Assembly: GCA_002863155.1 (NCBI GenBank)
Contig: PKED01000146.1
Location: 27,993 to 91,992 of the forward strand
Direction: 5' to 3'
DNA length: 64,000 nucleotides
Source: Sphingomonadaceae bacterium
GTDB taxonomy: Bacteria; Pseudomonadota; Alphaproteobacteria; Sphingomonadales; Sphingomonadaceae
Notes under the pieces: generated by a model
Seen by the model: only the letters and a program-made list of their open reading frames with translations
The model's database searches: none
Told to the model about the DNA's origin: nothing
Translations under genes and position numbers: made by a program
In this document: positions 1-8,449 of the stretch, in pieces
Position numbering within the stretch: the stretch's first letter is position 1
How the letters are laid out: each line of letters starts with the position of its first letter

Positions 1-2225
1 ACCAGCGCCTTGCCCGGATCCGACAGGTCGAGCGCGCGTGCGGCGGCGACGTCGACGCGGCCAAGCAGACCACCGCGCCAGCTGATCAGCCGCGCATCCT
101 CCTGCCGGTTGCGATCGATGCCGCGCAGCGTGACGACGCCTGTCTTGCTGCGCCCGGCGTTGCTGCTGATGAAATCGGCCTTGCCGCCGCCTTCGCTGAC
201 GCGGGTATACCAGGCAGCCGGCAGGCCGGCCCGGCCCAGGATCACCAAGCGGTCGTCGGCGACCGTGCCGGCAGGTGCCTTTTCGGAAAGCACCCCGACC
301 GTGACCCTGTCGGTGGTCGTCAAGCCATAGCCGAACGGAAACAGGGTCGCCGGATCGCCAGCAGCGCCGATCCTGGGCGGCATCGGGCCATTGGGCCAGC
401 TGAAGGAAAGCTTGCCGCGAAATTCATGCGCCACGCTGCCATCGGGCTTGCGGAACAGCATGTCGGCCACGCCGCCGCCTTCGCTCCCCGGCAGGAAGGC
501 GGCAACGAACGCGTCGGCCTGGTTGAGTTCGGGGTTGATCCACATCGGCCGCCCCGACAGGAACACCGCGACCACCGGCACACCGGCCGCGCGCAGCCGC
601 TGCATCGTCCGGTAGCTCTTGAAATCGTCATGATATTCGAGCGTTTCGATATCGCCCATGAATTCGGCATAGGGCTTTTCGCCGAACACCACGATCGCGA
701 CATCGGGCTTGGCGGTAAAGTTGCCGTCGGCGGACAGCCGCGCGGTGCCGCCTGCCGTTTTCACTGCCTCCGCAATCCCGCCGAAGATCGTCTGCGCATG
801 CGGGAAATCGGCATTCTTCAGGTCGCCGCCGCCTTGCCAGCTGATCGTCCACCCGCCCGATTGCATCGCAACATTGTCGGCGCCGTCGCCGGTGACGAGG
901 ACGTTCTGCGACGGCTTGAGCGGGAGCAGGTTGCCGTTGTTCTTGAGCAGCACCAGCGATTCACGCACAGCCCGCCGAGCAAGCGCCCGGTGCGCGGGGC
1001 TGGCGAGCAGATCGACCTTGCCCGCCAGCGGCCGCGACGACGGGCGTCCCTTGTCGAACACGCCCGCCGCGACTTTTACGCGCAGGATGCGGCGGACCGC
1101 TTCATCGAGCCGGGCCATGGTGATCGCGCCCGACTTGACCTGTTCGATCGTCGCTTCGATCAGCGGTTTCCAGCTGTCGGGCGCCATGAAGATGTCGAGC
1201 CCGGCGTTGAACGACGCCGCACAGCTGCCCACCGAACAGCCCGGCACCTGGCCGTGCCCATTCCAGTCGCCGACCACCAGCCCCTTGAAGCCCAGCCCGC
1301 CCCGCAGATAACCGGTCAGCAGCGGCTTGTTGCCGTGCATCTTGATGCCGTTGACGCTCGAGAACGATGCCATCACCGTCTCGACTCCGCTCGCAATCGC
1401 AGGGCCATAGCCGGCGGCGTGGACCTGGCGGAGTTCGGCATCGGTCGCGACCGTATCGCCCTGATCCTTGCCGCCGGTCCCGCCATCGCCCAGGAAGTGC
1501 TTGGCGGTCGCGATCACCTTGTCGGGCCCCAGAAAACCGGGCGTGCCGGGCGTGCCCTGCAGCCCTTCGACCATCGCGCCGGCCATCGCGGCGACGACGT
1601 CGGGGTTTTCCGAATAGCTTTCATAGGTGCGGCCCCAGCGCGGGTCGCGCACCACTGCCAGCGTCGGCGCGAAGGTCCAGTCGATTCCGGTCACCGCGAT
1701 CTCGGTTGCGGTCGCCGCGCCGATTTCCTTTATCAGCGCGGGGTCGCGCGTGGCGCCGAGCCCGATATTGTGTGGAAACAGCGTCGCGCCGATGATGTTG
1801 TTGTGCCCGTGCAGCGCGTCAATTGCCCAGATTGGCGGAATCGGGCGGCGACCATCGGCCCGGGGCGCCATCGCCGCGTCCCAATTGGCGTCGGCGAGCG
1901 CGAGCCAGCGTTCGGGCGGCGCCTTCTCGTCATTGCCGGGGCCGCTATTGCCGCCGCTCAGATAGCTGCCGAAGCGATAGGTCGCCATGTCGGCCACCGA
2001 GAAGCTGGCCGTATCGGGCTGGACGATCTGCGCGATCTTCTGATCGAGCGACATCCCGGCCAGGATCGATTCGACGCGGGCATCGATTTCGCGCGTGTCG
2101 CGGGCGGCGGCGGGCTTGTCCTGGGCAACCGCACTCCCCGTGGGTGCCGCGCCCATGGCGGCGACGCTTGCCAGCAACAGGGCCGCGAGCGCGACTCGGC
2201 TATGGTTCATTCCAGCGATACGCAT
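1..2225 (-). CDS. Glycoside hydrolase family 3 beta-glucosidase-type exo-hydrolase, partial (3' end outside window)
   Basis: My own minus-strand translation (MRIAGMNHSRVALAALLLASVAAMGAAPTG...IPPIWAIDALHGHNNIIGATLFPHNIGLGATRD...VIATAKHFLGDGGT...GLVVGDWNGH) shows GH3 motifs and a signal peptide. It is absent from the ORF track because it runs off the left edge. Start codon overlaps the upstream GH16 stop (TGATG). Confidence 0.93.
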   Translation of the reverse strand, partial: MRIAGMNHSRVALAALLLASVAAMGAAPTGSAVAQDKPAAARDTREIDARVESILAGMSLDQKIAQIVQPDTASFSVADMATYRFGSYLSGGNSGPGNDEKAPPERWLALADANWDAAMAPRADGRRPIPPIWAIDALHGHNNIIGATLFPHNIGLGATRDPALIKEIGAATATEIAVTGIDWTFAPTLAVVRDPRWGRTYESYSENPDVVAAMAGAMVEGLQGTPGTPGFLGPDKVIATAKHFLGDGGTGGKDQGDTVATDAELRQVHAAGYGPAIASGVETVMASFSSVNGIKMHGNKPLLTGYLRGGLGFKGLVVGDWNGHGQVPGCSVGSCAASFNAGLDIFMAPDSWKPLIEATIEQVKSGAITMARLDEAVRRILRVKVAAGVFDKGRPSSRPLAGKVDLLASPAHRALARRAVRESLVLLKNNGNLLPLKPSQNVLVTGDGADNVAMQSGGWTISWQGGGDLKNADFPHAQTIFGGIAEAVKTAGGTARLSADGNFTAKPDVAIVVFGEKPYAEFMGDIETLEYHDDFKSYRTMQRLRAAGVPVVAVFLSGRPMWINPELNQADAFVAAFLPGSEGGGVADMLFRKPDGSVAHEFRGKLSFSWPNGPMPPRIGAAGDPATLFPFGYGLTTTDRVTVGVLSEKAPAGTVADDRLVILGRAGLPAAWYTRVSEGGGKADFISSNAGRSKTGVVTLRGIDRNRQEDARLISWRGGLLGRVDVAAARALDLSDPGKAL

Positions 2226-3076
2226 CACGATTTCTTCTTCTGATAGACGCGGACATAATCGACCTCCATCCGCGCGGGCAGCGCGGCTGGATCGATCCCC
2301 TTGGCCCCGCCCCAATCGCCGCCGACGGCGATATTGAGCAGGATATGGAACGGGCCGTCGAACGGCCAGTCGGCGCGCTTCATGCTCGGCCGTTTGAACG
2401 AGAAAGCGCGTTCGTCGTCGACCCCCATCACGATCAGGTTCGGGGTCCAGCGCAGCTGATAGCGGTGCATCTCGGTGCACGCGGTGGGCACTTTCTTCGC
2501 CGCCGTTTTTTCGGTGTGCTCGATGAAATTGCCGTTCTTGGTGTGGGTGGAAAAATGGATGTTGCCCGGATCGAAGCCGACATGCTCCATGATGTCGATC
2601 TCGCCGCTGTCGGGCCACGGCGTTGCCTTGTCGTCGGCGAGCATCCAGATCGCGGGCCATGTGCCGCGACCGCAGGGCAGTTTGGCGCGCACTTCGACTG
2701 CGCCATAGGTCCAGCTCGCCTTGCCGAGCGTGCGCAGGCGGGCGGAGCTGTACGGCTGCTTGCCCCAGTCGGGGAATTTGGCGATCTCGGCGGCGTCGGC
2801 ACGCGCCTCGATGATCAGGCTACCATTTTCGACCCGCGCATTCTCGCGGCGGCGGTCGCTGTAATATTGCCGCTCGTTGTTGAACCAGCCTTCCTTGTTG
2901 CGATCGATGTCATAGGCCCATTTGCCGGTGTCGGGCAGCCCGTCGGTATCGAATTCGTCGGCCCAGACCAGTTCGTGATCGGAGGGGACGATCGGTTCGG
3001 CATAGGCGGTCGTGGCGGTGCCGGTCAGCGCCAGGGCCATCGTCAGGACAGTGGAGGTGGCGAGCGACTTGGTCAC
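2225..3076 (-). CDS. Glycoside hydrolase family 16 (beta-1,3-glucanase/laminarinase-like), secreted
   Basis: WADEFDTDGLPDTGKWAYD and WPDSGEIDIMEHVG (GH16 ExDxxE catalytic motif), N-terminal signal peptide. GTG start at 3076 is preceded by AGGAG; an ATG at 3091 is the alternative. Confidence 0.9.
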   Translation of the reverse strand: MTKSLATSTVLTMALALTGTATTAYAEPIVPSDHELVWADEFDTDGLPDTGKWAYDIDRNKEGWFNNERQYYSDRRRENARVENGSLIIEARADAAEIAKFPDWGKQPYSSARLRTLGKASWTYGAVEVRAKLPCGRGTWPAIWMLADDKATPWPDSGEIDIMEHVGFDPGNIHFSTHTKNGNFIEHTEKTAAKKVPTACTEMHRYQLRWTPNLIVMGVDDERAFSFKRPSMKRADWPFDGPFHILLNIAVGGDWGGAKGIDPAALPARMEVDYVRVYQKKKS

Positions 3077-3122
3077 GGACAACTCCTGCATGCCGGTCGG
3101 CGCCGGCGGTTTGCAAAAGACG

Positions 3123-3153
3123 GGGCCGTCCTCCGCCGGAGGACAGCCCCAGG
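3123..3153. other. Strong hairpin between TonB receptor and GH16 (possible attenuator/processing site)
   Basis: GGGGC-CGTCCTCC-GCC-GGAGGAC-A-GCCCC inverted repeat; no clear U-tract. Confidence 0.5.
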
Positions 3154-3159
3154 GGAGGG

Positions 3160-5997
3160 TCAGAAATTCACCCGGATCCTGCCGCCGATCAGGCGCGGAT
3201 TGGTGAAGAAGCGCGTGTTGCTGAACTGGCTGACGAGGAGCCCGGCAGCAACCGTATTGTCGAACAGGTTGTTGACATAGGCTTCCACGCGCACTTCGCC
3301 GAACGTGTAGCCCGCCGCGATATTGACGAGATAGTAGGACGGGATGCGATCTTCGAGGAAGCCGCGCGGCGACGGCACGCGGATCTGGCCTGCGCGCGGA
3401 TCGCCCTGCGGGAAGACCTCGCGGTTGAGGAAGGCGAAGTCCTGGCTGTTGAAGATCGTGGCGAAGCTCGACGACCGCCACGACACGCTGACCAGCCAGT
3501 CGAAGGTGCCGCCGAGGCGCCCGCCGACCGGGATCACCTGCGCCAGCGACGCGTTGATCTGGAAGCGCGGCGTATAGGGCAGGCGGTTGCCCTGGATCGG
3601 TCGCGCCACCGAATCGAGCCCGTTGACGTCGGCCTGGAAGCGGAAATCCTGCACCGGATCGGCGTTCTTGACGCGCCCCTCAAGCCACAGGAAATCAGCG
3701 CCGAACTTGAACCGACCCGGCAGGATGATCGAGCCGCTGCCCTGAATGCCGTAAGTCTCGCTGTTCGCGGCATTGTAGGTGAAGGCGACAACCTGGTTCT
3801 GGTTGAAGCCGTTCGGCACCGTCTGGGGCCCGGTCACGTCGATCAACGTGCCGTCGGGACGCCGGATCTGGTTGATGATCGACTGGACGCCCAGCAGCGC
3901 GGTCAGCTGCTGGTCGCGATAGTCGTTGTAGAAACCCGACAGGTTCAAGATTGCCTTGCGCCCGAAGACGGTAAATTCGTTCTTGGTGCCAATTTCGAAC
4001 AGGGTAACCTCTTCGGGGCGGAAGAACGGCGCCGGACCCAGCGGCCCGAGATTGTCGTTGAAGCTCGCCGCCTTGTGCCCGCGCGAGACGAGGCCATAGA
4101 CCAGATTGTCGTCGGTCAGGTCATATTCGACACGGGCCCGCCAATCGACGAAATTGGTATTGATGCGCGCGCCCTGGTTGTTGATCGTGTGGGCGACGAA
4201 ATTATAGGTATATTGCCCGTCGGCGCGGCAGACATAATAGGTCGTCAGCGCCGAATTATAGCAGCCCGGACCCGCCGGGATGCCGAAATTGGGATCGGAA
4301 ACCAGCGCCGGGTTGGCCTGCAGCGCGGCGATCGCCGGCCCGAACGCGATCGGGATGGTATCGCGTGCGCCGAACCTGCGAACCCCGTCGAGGAAGAAGG
4401 TCAGCTGTTCGCCGGACGAAATGATGTTGTCGTTGTTCAGATCGGGGTTGAAGATGGTTCGCTCGGTGTTGAACTGGAATCCTTCGGTGCCGAGCCGGAA
4501 CGACCCGCAGCAATTGAAGTCGGCCGCGCCGCCGCCGAAAAACAGCCGCGAGATCACCCCGGTGCGCGACTTGCTGTCGTTGGTGTAGCGGACACCGGCC
4601 GTCAGCCGGAGCCGCTTGGTGAGCGAATAGGTCGCATCGCCATAAAAGGCATAAGCTTCGCTCTGGGTGCGGGTATTGAATTCCTGCCCCTGAAAGAACG
4701 CGTTATTGTCGGCGACCGAGCTCGAGAAGGTGCGCTGCCGTTCGTTGAAATAATTGCCGCCCAGCGAATATTTGAACGGTTCGGTATCGTTGAAGAACCG
4801 CAATTCGTGATAGTCGGAAAGCGAGAAGTTGCGAGCAATGCCTCGCGAGAAATTGTCGGCCCGCTCGCGACCTGCGGGGCCGTTGTAAAAGCCCTGCTCG
4901 AAACCCGCGACGCCGGGAATTCCTGTTTCAAAGCCGGGATAGGCAACGCCCGCCGGCCCGGCGCCATCGCCGCCGAAACGCAGGTCGCGGTGGCTGCCGA
5001 TATACTGAACGTTGAACAGGCCATCGGTCGTGTAGGTGATCTTGCCGCGGATGCCGCCGTGCTCGGTGTAATATTCCTCCCCAAGCGGTCCGGTCAGCAC
5101 GTCGCGCGGATTGCGCACCGTATTCGCTGCGTTCAAGAATCCGTCGCCGAAACCCAGGAAGGTCGAAAAGTTCGAGCCGTTGAAACCGGTCGAATTCTGG
5201 AAATTATAATCGCCCGCGATCAGGATGCTCAGCCGGTCGGTCGGCTGGAACAGCAGCTGCGCGCGGATGCCGCGATTTTCATCGGCATAGGGCGCGGTAA
5301 CATTCGGGAACGCGCCGACATTGCGATAATAGGAGCCGTGCCGGTCGAAGCTGCCCGAAATGCGCAGCGCGACCTTGTCGCCGAACGGTACATTGATGAC
5401 GCCGCGAATGCTCTGCTGATCGAAATTGCCCCAGCTGCCTTCGAGCGTCGCGCGGAACTTGCCGAGTTCGGGCGCCCAAGAAATGAAATTGAGCGAGCCC
5501 GAAGAAGCGTTGCGACCACGCAGCGTGCCCTGCGGACCGAAGTTCACTTCGACCGACTTGAGATCGAAATAGGAATTGGCGAGGCCCTGGACGCGCGGCA
5601 CATAGACGTCGTCGAAATGCGTCGCGACATTGGGGTCGCCGAGCTCGGTATTCTGGTTGGTGCCGATGCCGCGCAGCGCGATGTCGACGGCGCCACCGAA
5701 ATTCTGAACCCGCAGGCCGGGCAGCGCATCGTTCAGATTCTCGATATTGTTGATGCCGACTTTCAGCAGCGCGTCGGGCGACAGCACCGCCGCCGTACCG
5801 GCATAATTCTGGAGCGACTGTTCGCGCCGGTCGGCGGTGACGACGACGTCGACTGGGGTATCGTCCGATTTGGGCGTCTCGGCACCGGTCGCAACCGGGG
5901 TCTCGGGCGTCTCGGCGGGCTTGTCCTGCGCCAGTGCCGGCGTACCGAAACACAGGGCCGCTGCGCCGACGAGCAGCAAATGACGGTGCTTTTTCAT
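3160..5997 (-). CDS. TonB-dependent receptor
   Basis: Signal peptide MKKHRHLLLVGAAALCFGTPALA, plug domain (VVVTADRREQSLQNYAGTAAVLSPDALLKVGINNIENLNDALPGLRVQNFGG), C-terminal beta-barrel ending in an aromatic residue (RIRVNF). Confidence 0.93.
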   Translation of the reverse strand: MKKHRHLLLVGAAALCFGTPALAQDKPAETPETPVATGAETPKSDDTPVDVVVTADRREQSLQNYAGTAAVLSPDALLKVGINNIENLNDALPGLRVQNFGGAVDIALRGIGTNQNTELGDPNVATHFDDVYVPRVQGLANSYFDLKSVEVNFGPQGTLRGRNASSGSLNFISWAPELGKFRATLEGSWGNFDQQSIRGVINVPFGDKVALRISGSFDRHGSYYRNVGAFPNVTAPYADENRGIRAQLLFQPTDRLSILIAGDYNFQNSTGFNGSNFSTFLGFGDGFLNAANTVRNPRDVLTGPLGEEYYTEHGGIRGKITYTTDGLFNVQYIGSHRDLRFGGDGAGPAGVAYPGFETGIPGVAGFEQGFYNGPAGRERADNFSRGIARNFSLSDYHELRFFNDTEPFKYSLGGNYFNERQRTFSSSVADNNAFFQGQEFNTRTQSEAYAFYGDATYSLTKRLRLTAGVRYTNDSKSRTGVISRLFFGGGAADFNCCGSFRLGTEGFQFNTERTIFNPDLNNDNIISSGEQLTFFLDGVRRFGARDTIPIAFGPAIAALQANPALVSDPNFGIPAGPGCYNSALTTYYVCRADGQYTYNFVAHTINNQGARINTNFVDWRARVEYDLTDDNLVYGLVSRGHKAASFNDNLGPLGPAPFFRPEEVTLFEIGTKNEFTVFGRKAILNLSGFYNDYRDQQLTALLGVQSIINQIRRPDGTLIDVTGPQTVPNGFNQNQVVAFTYNAANSETYGIQGSGSIILPGRFKFGADFLWLEGRVKNADPVQDFRFQADVNGLDSVARPIQGNRLPYTPRFQINASLAQVIPVGGRLGGTFDWLVSVSWRSSSFATIFNSQDFAFLNREVFPQGDPRAGQIRVPSPRGFLEDRIPSYYLVNIAAGYTFGEVRVEAYVNNLFDNTVAAGLLVSQFSNTRFFTNPRLIGGRIRVNF

Positions 5998-6068
5998 GCA
6001 ATCTCCCCCTGACGACGAATGTCCCGCGCTCGCTTCTTCGAGTCGCGTGGGAAACAACATGACGTATT

Positions 6069-6104
6069 TTGTGAAGGTTCACAATGAAAAAGTGAGCGTT
6101 CACA
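6069..6104. promoter_or_regulatory. Two tandem palindromic operator-like sites in the divergent promoter of the glycan locus
   Basis: TGTGAAGGTTCACA (6070-6083) and AGTGAGCGTTCACA (6091-6104), 21 bp apart, between the TonB receptor (-) and GH36 (+). Confidence 0.6.
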
Positions 6105-6214
6105 AAACGCGGCGTTCGGACTACGTTTGCGGTCGAACAACGATTGGGTCGGGCAAAATTCGTCCCGATCGACGGGGTTGTGACCGCGGTCGGCTTGGGC
6201 AGGAGGGGCAAGGG

Positions 6215-8416
6215 ATGATCGGGCTATCGAGGCGGCTAGGCACGGCGTTGCTCATCGCGATCGGGCTCGGCGTCGCGATGCCCGCGTCGGCGTCGATCCG
6301 CTTTGACGCGCAGGCCCGGATTTTCCGCCTCGATTCGCGCGACGTCAGCTACGCATTCGGCATCGGCGCGGACGGCAAGCTGCGCCCCGTCTATTGGGGG
6401 GGGCGGCGCGGCGACGACCAGCCATTCGCATTGCCCAAGGAACCGTCGGCGATCGATGTCGCATCGGCGCAGATGGCCCAGGAATATCCGGGCCAGGGCG
6501 GCGGGCTCGACCGCGAGGCAAGCCTGAAGGTCGCCTTTGCCGACGGCGGCCGCGATCTGGTGCTGCGCTATGTCGCGCACCGGATCGATGGCGATGCGCT
6601 GACGGTCGAGCTTGCCGATATCCGTGCGCCAGTTGCGGTCGCGCTGCATTACGCGATCGACGAGGCCACCGGGATCGTCACCCGTTCCGCTACCGTTACG
6701 AACGGCACTCGCAATGCCTTGCGGATCGACCAGATGATGGCCGCAAGCTGGACGCTTCCTGCCGCCCAGGGCTATCGGATGCGATATCTGACCGGGCGCT
6801 GGACCGGCGAGTTCGCGCTGCGCACGCGCCCGGTCGACGGTGCCGCGACGGTGCTCGAAAGCCGCCACGGCAATACCGGGCATCAGTCGAGCCCCTGGGT
6901 CGCGATTACCGACGATCCCGCGGCCGATGAGGAGCATGGCCGGGTCTGGACCGCGACGCTCGCCTGGAGCGGCAGCTGGCGGATCGTAACCGAGCAGGAC
7001 GAGAGCGGCCAGGTGCGCGTGACCGGCGGCTTCAACCCCTATGATTTCGGCTATACGCTCCGCCCCGGCGAGCAGCTCATCTCGCCCGTTTTCTACGGCG
7101 GCTTCTCGCCTGCGGGCTTCGGGGAGGCCTCGCGGCGGCTGCATCGGTTCGAACGGGCGCATTTGCTCCCGCGGCCCGGTGGCAGGCTGCCGCTGCGCAA
7201 GGTGCTGTACAACAGCTGGGAAGCGACGCTGTTCGACGTCAACGAGGCGGGGCAGATCGCGCTTGCGGATAAGGCGGCCGCCATCGGGGTCGAGCGGTTC
7301 GTCGTCGACGATGGCTGGTTCGGCGCGCGCAAGGACGATCACGCCGGGCTGGGCGACTGGACCGTCAACCCGGTCAAGTTCCCGCGCGGGCTGAAGCCGC
7401 TGATCGATCACGTCCACGGGCTGGGCATGGATTTCGGGCTGTGGGTCGAACCCGAAATGGTCAATGCCGACAGCGACCTGTACCGCGCGCATCCGGACTG
7501 GGTGATCGGCTTTCCCGGCCGTCCGCAGTCCGAGACGCGCAATCAGCTCGTGCTCAACCTCGCGCGGCGCGACGTGCGCGATTTCGTACTGGCGACGATG
7601 GATCGGCTGTTGCGCGACAACCGCATCGATTTCGTCAAATGGGACCATAACCGCAACTGGTCCGAACCCGGATGGGCGACGGTCGCCCCGCAGGACCAGC
7701 AACGGCTTTATGTCGATTATGTCCGTAACCTCTATTGGCTGCTGGCCGAATTGCGCCGCCGCCACCCGCGCGTCGAGTTTGAGGCGTGCGCGAGCGGGGG
7801 CGGGCGAGTCGATCTGGGGATCATGCCGTACAGCGATCAATTCTGGCCGTCGGACAATACCGATCCGGTCGACCGGCTGGCGATCCAGGATGGCTTCTCC
7901 CAGGCTTATGCCCCCGCCGCGATGATGGCATGGGTGACGGGATCGCCCAGCTGGACCAACAACCGTGCCACGCCGCTGCGCTATCGCTTCCTGTCGGCGA
8001 TGCAGGGCGGGCTCGGCATCGGCGACCGGCTCGATCGCTGGACGCCGGCGGAAACCGCGCTCGCCGCGCGAATGATCGCCGATTACAAAAGCATGCGCGA
8101 GACCGTGCAGCAGGGAGATCTCTATCGGCTGATTTCGCCGCAGGACGGGGCGGGGCGAAGTGCGACCCTGTCGGTCGCCGCCGATCGCCGTCAGGCGGTG
8201 CTGTTCGCGTTCAGCCATGCCAAGCCGCTTGCCATGCCGTTGCCTTTGCGCGGGCTCGATCCGGCCCGGCTGTATCGCGCCCGGATGGCCGGCGGCGATC
8301 CGCTGCCGCCGGGAGTACCGAACGAGGCCAGCGGCGCCGACTGGATGGCGCGCGGCGCGACAATCCCGCTCGCGGGCGATTATCAGGCGGCGGCGCTGAT
8401 CCTGGAGGCGTCATGA
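6215..8416 (+). CDS. Glycoside hydrolase family 36 alpha-galactosidase, secreted
   Basis: GH36 motifs (RFVVDDGWFGARKDDHAGLGDW; IDFVKWDHNR; FEACASGGGRVDLGIM), signal peptide MIGLSRRLGTALLIAIGLGVAMPASA, AGGAGG RBS. Confidence 0.93.
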   Translation: MIGLSRRLGTALLIAIGLGVAMPASASIRFDAQARIFRLDSRDVSYAFGIGADGKLRPVYWGGRRGDDQPFALPKEPSAIDVASAQMAQEYPGQGGGLDREASLKVAFADGGRDLVLRYVAHRIDGDALTVELADIRAPVAVALHYAIDEATGIVTRSATVTNGTRNALRIDQMMAASWTLPAAQGYRMRYLTGRWTGEFALRTRPVDGAATVLESRHGNTGHQSSPWVAITDDPAADEEHGRVWTATLAWSGSWRIVTEQDESGQVRVTGGFNPYDFGYTLRPGEQLISPVFYGGFSPAGFGEASRRLHRFERAHLLPRPGGRLPLRKVLYNSWEATLFDVNEAGQIALADKAAAIGVERFVVDDGWFGARKDDHAGLGDWTVNPVKFPRGLKPLIDHVHGLGMDFGLWVEPEMVNADSDLYRAHPDWVIGFPGRPQSETRNQLVLNLARRDVRDFVLATMDRLLRDNRIDFVKWDHNRNWSEPGWATVAPQDQQRLYVDYVRNLYWLLAELRRRHPRVEFEACASGGGRVDLGIMPYSDQFWPSDNTDPVDRLAIQDGFSQAYAPAAMMAWVTGSPSWTNNRATPLRYRFLSAMQGGLGIGDRLDRWTPAETALAARMIADYKSMRETVQQGDLYRLISPQDGAGRSATLSVAADRRQAVLFAFSHAKPLAMPLPLRGLDPARLYRARMAGGDPLPPGVPNEASGADWMARGATIPLAGDYQAAALILEAS

Positions 8417-8449
8417 ACGGCGCGGCCACAAATCGATTGAAGGACGGAA

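Noticed and set aside
426-2243. 605-aa plus-strand ORF
   Set aside because: Antisense to a clear GH3 gene; Arg/His/Ala-rich composition typical of high-GC shadow ORFs.
4075-6012. 645-aa plus-strand ORF
   Set aside because: Antisense shadow of the TonB receptor; no recognisable domain.
6236-8218. 660-aa minus-strand ORF
   Set aside because: Antisense shadow of the GH36 gene.
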